From Acorus gramineus (lineage: Eukaryota; Streptophyta; Magnoliopsida; Acorales; Acoraceae), in the NCBI GenBank assembly GCA_030737835.1, contig CM060853.1, forward strand, positions 9,260,134-9,324,133: 64,000 nt of DNA, given 5' to 3'. Shown piece by piece: positions 57,642 through 64,000 of this stretch. A model generated the notes under the pieces. It worked only from the letters and a program-made list of their open reading frames with translations. It searched no databases and was not told the DNA's origin. How positions within the stretch are numbered: the stretch's first letter is position 1; each line of letters opens with the position of its first letter. Both the position numbers and the translations under genes were made by a program.

Positions 57642-60600
57642 TTATTGCAAGCTGTGGTTCCTCTTCCCCTGTACCAGGGTCAAACTCTCCTCTCCAATGA
57701 TCAATCTGGTGAGCCAACTCGGGTCCCCCGGAAAAGCCTTGTGGCACCGGAAGATCCCCAAGTCCGACCCAATCTCGTCATACTCCCCGAGCGCTCTCTC
57801 CATCTCCGCTTCGACGCGTTTTTGGTGGTCGTGGTGGTCATCGAGGCTGACTCGCAGCGCACACTCGTAGTGGTTCTCCTTCTCGGGGTCGATCCCCAGG
57901 TAATCAAAGGCGGGTCCCTGTTAGATTCAGCAATGGAAAGTGAAAATATTTATCTCTTGTTTATCATTTGAAATTATGTCTGATATTAGATAGTGATAGT
58001 AGAATTAAGCCTAGAATCAGTAGTTTATCAGTGATTGGTAACATCAGAAAATGAGATGCAGCATCTGCTCCATTGAAAATAAATTAGCTCACTCTGGTAA
58101 GACTCATCAATGAATTATCATTGGATAATAAATGATGCATCTTGTCTCCTTCTATCCGGGGGTTTCTTTTAAATACGATTCTCCTCTTTTCAAAAAAAAT
58201 TTAAAATAAAAGATGCATAGGATCGATCTGTTTATTCATTTTTGAATATGGCCTTGCTATTTTTTCACTTCACCGACCACAAGCATGAAAAAAAAAATAA
58301 AAAAAAAATCATAAACCGCACTTATAAATAATAAATCAAAGTTCTTGATACCTGACAAAGCGCTGCATAGTGTTTGTACGCTTCACTGTTTTCATCTTGA
58401 TAATACATCAATGTGCCGCAGTACCAATCTTTGGGTTCATCAGCCGATGTTATTGTAAGGTACCTGGAAAACCAAAGCTTCAGTCTATAATTTGTTCTAC
58501 TTTATCTTTACTGCCCATATGTGTATTATGGGTTTGACGAGTTACTACACCACTCAAATCCGCACAACAGTTTCTTTAATTCAAGCTTGAGATATTCATT
58601 GCCTTTTATATTAATCAACCACGATAATTGCACATCCCTCAGTCATCCATTGTTAAAAGCCCTAGATATGCATATTAACAAATGGGTAAATCAGCTAAGC
58701 TATGCAACTCAGATAAAGAGCCATACCATTATAGGCTTTTTCTCTAGCCCAACTCTAGATTTTTTAAACTCAAAAATACACATAAGATATTGTTGATCCT
58801 TCAATGCATGAAATAGATATTGTTTGATCTTTCTATCTGAAGTTCTGCATATTGTAATCATATAAGAAGAGGGTATAATTTACCAACAAGTACCTCTGGA
58901 AGATATCCTCCTCGAAGCTATCACCAACAGATTTGAGACTGAGTAAGTCGCAGAGAGAATCAATGCTTGATTCAACATGAGGCTCACCAACATTTTCTTG
59001 GGCAGCAATTTTAGGGGCAGAATCATTTCCTTTGTCTTTTCTATGACCGAATAGCCAATTTGGACTTTTGAGCTGTACTTCACTGTATAAAAAAAGTGGT
59101 TATTAAGAACTGCTGCAAATGTAGAACCTCATGGAAGAAGAGTTTCAGTTGAGTTACATACACATCTTCAAATTCCATTATAGAGACAGATATTAAATAT
59201 TATAATAATATATACATAGAGAGAGAGATTTACGCTGCATCTGGAGCTACCCCAGAATTCACTGCGCCACCTGCTCTGTCAGGCTCACTGAAAAGCCTTA
59301 CATTCTTTATTGCACTGCATGTTCTCTCTATGAGTTTAGCAAATGACGTCAGTTTTGTTTGCAAGAAATCTTCTTTACAAGCAGGAACAGGTGCTAAAGG
59401 AGGGATTCCATTTCCCATCACAGGTACCTCAACCCCCGGTAGCCTGACAGTTGTCCCATATATCCAATTATTAGAACTTCCAGAACCAAAAAAGAAAGAA
59501 AGAAAAAAAAGATACTGATAACAGAACAAAATTTCATGAAAGGGATAATCATGTACTATAATTACTGAAATGCTCAGTGAAATAGAACTTACTCCTCAGA
59601 ATCATCTGGTATTATACCAGAATGGAGATAATAATCTGAATCCAATTCCCAAAGAGCAGTTTTTCCCTCCTGTGGTTGGAAGTAGCCCAAGAATCTGGTA
59701 ATATCACCAGATAAGGATTCTCATCAAAATGATGGTCAGTGAAAACCAGAAACCAACGTCAAGTCCATCTGAAAGCCATAAATAATCAACTAAAACAAAT
59801 AAAATGATGCAATAGCAAGTGTGATACATACAGATTTATCGCATCTTGCTTTTCACCATCTGTGTAAGTATTGCTGTAGTACCGCTTGATAGACTTCAGA
59901 AACTCACGAGATTGGGTCGTAGCTTTCCATTTGCCTTGCCTCTCAGGAAAGACCTAAAACACAAAAAATAAATTATTCCCAAGAGCTAATTATTTGTAAA
60001 AAATCAACTCAAGTTATTTTCTGAAACATCTCATGTAGGAGATTTGAAAATTAGACAAAAGAGAGAATTATAAGTTTTTTTGGAGTTAAGTATAATAGAA
60101 ACCACACGGTATTATGTGCTTCAGAGCCTCCATATTGCTGAGCAAGTGCATCTCCCATACTCTGATACATATCCATCAAAGCTGCTGCAATGCTACTGTC
60201 GGAATCTACTTTAGGAACATCCGTCAAACCCATCGCATGAAGTTGACGACCTAAAGCTGCCAAGCCGTAAGCATACTGGGCAACATTTGTACGATCCAAG
60301 CAGTCTATGCAATTAGTACGCAGAACTCCACTTTGGTAACGAGGACTGCTAATGCTGCTGTCCACACTGACTTTCCTATTAAACTCCCTTGAAGAATTCA
60401 AAGTTTCTTTGATGCTTGTTATCCTGACAAGGTCACCTGAATTGGTTCTGATATCTTCAAGAGAAGGATCCCTGCAAGATAGACCTATCGTAAAGTGACT
60501 ATCTTTCTAAAGAAGATTACAAATCCTACCAAAAAAAAATCCCAGGAAGCTATCTAGAATACCCTTTAGTATCTCCAGAACAACATGTAATAAAAAATAA

Positions 60601-63600
60601 TCACCATAATTGAAATTTGTTTGAACAGGAAGATGGAATTATAACTTCTTCAGTTTCTTCCATATATAAAGCACTACAGAAATTTTTCATGGCCACAATA
60701 GTAAAGAAGCAAGTACCTTCCAGTATTCGTTCGACTGAGTTGTGTTGCTTTCTTTTTTACCACAGCAGTTTTACCACTATAGTAGAATCCAGTTAAGTCA
60801 AGTGCTTCTCTAGCAACTGCGCCCAAAACAGCCAAAACATTGGCAGACTTGCTGTTAAAAGAAACAAAAGAGCAATTAGCCCATAGGAAGCAACAGTTTT
60901 CCTCTATCTCCAGAAGATAAACGCATACACTCAACCAACCTTTTCGCAAACTTATGGAAGTCCCAGTGAATAAACTTCAGTTGACTTTCTTTAGGTAGAA
61001 TTTGATTTAGATATCCAACGGCATGTGTAAATTCACGCCGCAACATCATTTCACGAGGCCTTTTCTCCACAGTCTGCAACATTCATTCAACTAGACAAAT
61101 TATAAGGAATCAACATTTGTTGTAAATTCAATAATATTTGGGTCAAGTACACATGAGATGCTTGGCTGAATTGGAGGTATGCATCTGAGGTAGCACATCC
61201 CTTATCAGTGTTACGAGGAAAATCAATAAGATCTCCATGAGGTCAAATTGTTACCTACATAGTATACAGGGTTATATTGCTCAACTTCAGGTGCATATAC
61301 ACAATAAAACCTGGATAGTTATAAACTAGCTCCACTTGACTTTCATTAATACATACATCATAAGTTCTGGCAGCCATATTATTGAAGCTATCACAGCATA
61401 TCTGACTGACATATGTAATATGTTCCTAATTGAGAAAGAATTATCAGTAAACAGTTTGACCTAAAACAAAGGCATTGCATTCTGAAGGTTGGATTAAATA
61501 GTTCAAGCACCTAATAGAATCTAAATGAACATAAGTTGGTCATCTAAAATTAAAGAATGAGAAGGCTGAAGACCGCAAAGTAACATATGTTTATCGTCTG
61601 TATTTCACAATTCAAATAAAGGAACCTGAATGAACTCCAGTTACCAACCTTAATTAGATTTAGCACAATAATTGGATCTCCATATCTTCTAGCCAAGTCT
61701 TCAAAATGCAATTTGGTCGCTTGATATGTGGGATCATATCGGTGCACTGGGACCAATGAAAAAATAATAAAAAAAATTTAACAGTCTGGAAAGTTAATGT
61801 TCAGGTTCATATACAAAGATGGACATCAATAGATAAGACACACAACATGACATGCTCATTTTATCTCCAAATGCAAGAGCAAAGATACTTGGAACATGGA
61901 GTATTGACTATAAGGCTGCACAAACACATCACACTTACATATTATGTCAGGTTTGGGACTAAATCTAGAAGCCTCTTGAGACCAGAAAAGAGGGATTGAT
62001 CCCCGCATCTGTACAACAGAACTCATTTTTCCCTTGCATGACCCAAGGTCTTCATCAAGAACAATTTGTTCTGTTTCGACATCATTCGCAACCCAGCCTC
62101 GGTCATTCACTCCCCTCTTCAAATAACTGAACATTTCAAATTGTATTAGTGAAATGTCTATTTCTAAATTATCTGATACAATTTATTTTGATCCTCGAAT
62201 GATAAGAAACAAACAAAATGTCCAGTAGCAATCCATTTGATAACAAAGTTTAGAAGAAAATAAATCAGAAAGAGAAAACAAAACATGAATATACAATATT
62301 GCCTTCTCCAAAATAGTGCTTTGTGCTATACCATTGGTCAACCAGATCAAGGGGATGGCACGAAGCCCCCAAAAATGAAAGTATCTGTAGTTTTGTACTC
62401 ATTCCAATTAGTCATACTTTGTCATAAATATTAAACAAGTAATCAGCTAGATTAATTAAGGAGTTCATATAAATAATTTTTTTCTTGCAATGAAGTTTAC
62501 CGTGTCCCCGCAAAATGCCGAGATCGTCTAGAAATGAGTGTTACACTAAATACCCGTCCAAAAATTGACAACCGGACCTGCCACCATAAAGAACAAAAGC
62601 AATATTTTAACCCTCATAATGCAATAACCAGAGTAGAGTTGAAAGATAAATTTAATATAATACTTCATTAAAAAACTCAGAGTATTTAGAATATGGCAGG
62701 ATATAGAATACTTTCCCATGGAAAAAGGGGTACAAGGATCCAACATATTTAAATCCCAGTACATTAAGATCATTTTGCAAAATAACTATAAATATTATAA
62801 CAAATTATGATGGTTCAATAGAATAATAGCATGAAGATTGCATTGAGTCCAGTGAGGAAGAACATAAGAAATGCATGTAATGCCACCAAAAATGAAAGAT
62901 GTATGATTTTTTTTTATTAACGGTAGGCATTCATCATCTATTCATCATAGGAAAAATGCCCAAAGTAGGGAAAAGTCCAAAGTAGGAAAATGCCCTTCAT
63001 AGTAAAGATGTATATTTAGAGTTTTAACGGTAGAGGAAAATGTTTTACAAGACATTTCTATTGCAGTTTTGCTTGAATCTTTGGCTTGAGACAAGGGAAT
63101 CCATGGAGATTCTGAACTCTAGATGAAGAGTGGCAGTGTTAACCTAATATCTGGACATCAAAAGCACAAAAAAGATTACATCTAACCTAATTTTGAGTAA
63201 ACTAAAACAAGAAAATCTTCATGAATGTTTTTATGACAATTAAACTGTAAAATAGGAAAATTTGGTCATTAAAGGTTGATACACAATCTTTTTCATAGGA
63301 CGACCTCAGTTCCACACACGTACACGTAATATTATAGTCTCATCAATGTATCTGGAAAATGAATTTCATAAAACCAAGAGTGCACTAATAGATCACCTGT
63401 TTGAAATTCCCATGGACCAATGCAATTGTCCAAAGCGTATTATTGCACCTCGATCGAATTGGTTGAGTAAGATATGAATTCCATACAAACATGTTATCAT
63501 ATGGCATCCCTTCCTTACCCATTGCCAGAACATTTTTCTGTAAACTTTGCATGATGGGGTATGTATAACTGTAGAAAAAATCTTTTGTGAGATCAACACT

Positions 63601-63619
63601 AGACAAGAGCTTCTTGTAC
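57642..63619 (-). CDS. SAC-domain phosphoinositide phosphatase, group I (SAC1-5-like), 5' end outside window
   Basis: Plant group I SAC proteins dephosphorylate phosphoinositides such as PI(3,5)P2 on endomembranes. Exons in transcript order: 63619-63397, 62577-62501, 62126-61939, 61746-61649, 61073-60940, 60851-60717, 60471-60108, 59953-59832, 59694-59593, 59476-59234, 59082-58894, 58463-58352, 57917-57642. All frames join, giving about 753 C-terminal residues. SAC-domain landmarks are [20 protein letters not shown], then [34 protein letters not shown] and the catalytic CX5R motif in [13 protein letters not shown]-terminal to it come [20 protein letters not shown], a linker, [15 protein letters not shown] and a GC-richer last exon. 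The residues before [14 protein letters not shown] sequence are outside the window. Assignment to a particular SAC number is not possible here. Confidence 0.93.
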
Positions 63620-64000
63620 CTGCAATAAGGAAAATAATTTTCAATATTATAATATGATATGTCAGAGTTGTGTTACAAGGAATGGTGAAGGATTATTCCT
63701 CAAAAAAATCATGCTTCAGACTGATGGTCAATATATGGAGCATGCACTAGTTTCTGCACATCAGAAGATCGGCTTCATATCGCTTACAAACTACTAAAAA
63801 ATTATGTAAAACCATACAAAGCAGAAGTATCCAACAAATCTTATTTGATACAAACTTACAAGTGGAAACAAACATAACTTTATAAGATAAGTGAGGTATG
63901 AAATATTAGATACTTATGACAATCTTGTTTGATATATTAGCTTATCTTTCTTGCATCTTCCTGGAGCTGGATTTCTCAATAAACAGACTCCACCAGACCC
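63620..64000. other. Intron of the SAC gene; no exon seen
   Basis: The SAC frame needs an upstream exon ending in phase 2. I see none before the window edge, so this is taken as intron sequence. Confidence 0.5.

Noticed and set aside
57701..57907. Arg/Thr-rich minus frame over the last SAC exon
   Set aside because: It is the same strand in another frame; the true frame joins to exon 12 and gives [15 protein letters not shown].

Overview
The window is nuclear DNA of a flowering plant, most likely a eudicot. Genes are split by AT-rich introns. The proteins are plant forms of CNX2, MIC10, SNAPc subunit 3, an At4g06598-type bZIP-like protein and a group I SAC phosphatase. The tRNA genes are of eukaryotic nuclear type, and hAT, CACTA, PIF/Harbinger-type, LINE and LTR-like sequences lie between the genes. 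I cannot name the species. All exon models were built by hand from splice signals, frame and remembered family features, with no alignment.

Layout. 1-3.2 kb is intergenic and repeat-rich: two direct copies of a small inverted-repeat element and a GC-rich element built of GGGTCGGGTC words. 3.2-8.9 kb holds a small putative membrane protein (minus) divergent from CNX2 (plus, six exons). 9.8-10.25 kb is a decayed LINE 3' end. 10.7-15.8 kb holds the C-terminal part of an Rgp1-family gene (plus) with no visible N-terminal exons and a TAG at one exon edge. 16.6-25.2 kb is a cluster of 11 intact or nearly intact tRNA-Pro genes with anticodons AGG, TGG and CGG, plus about eight relics, made by repeated ~1 kb duplications. 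25.9-28.7 kb holds a Tourist-like MITE and the MIC10 gene (minus). 29.05-30.8 kb is a one-exon hAT transposase-derived ORF. 31.4 kb is tRNA-Ser(CGA). 32-39.5 kb is intergenic with an LTR-like piece and a complete-ended non-autonomous CACTA element. 39.8-44.3 kb is the bZIP-like gene (plus). 45.8-53.2 kb is the SNAPc subunit 3 (SRD2-like) gene (plus). 54.2-55.9 kb is a decaying tandem tRNA-Arg(TCG) array and a tRNA-Ser(GCT). 57.6-64 kb is the 3' part of a SAC-domain phosphoinositide phosphatase (minus), running off the right edge.

The protein genes have unrelated housekeeping jobs: molybdenum cofactor synthesis, Rab GEF partner, mitochondrial cristae, snRNA transcription, phosphoinositide turnover. 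I see no operon-like or pathway grouping. The most striking feature is the tRNA-Pro cluster. It preserves duplication units, a two-step compensatory change in a T-stem base pair, an inverted copy and two age classes of dead genes. Other points worth a second look are the Rgp1 stop codon that a shifted acceptor would remove, the hAT ORF that has lost its BED finger and first catalytic Asp but stays open, and two introns that appear to use GC donors.
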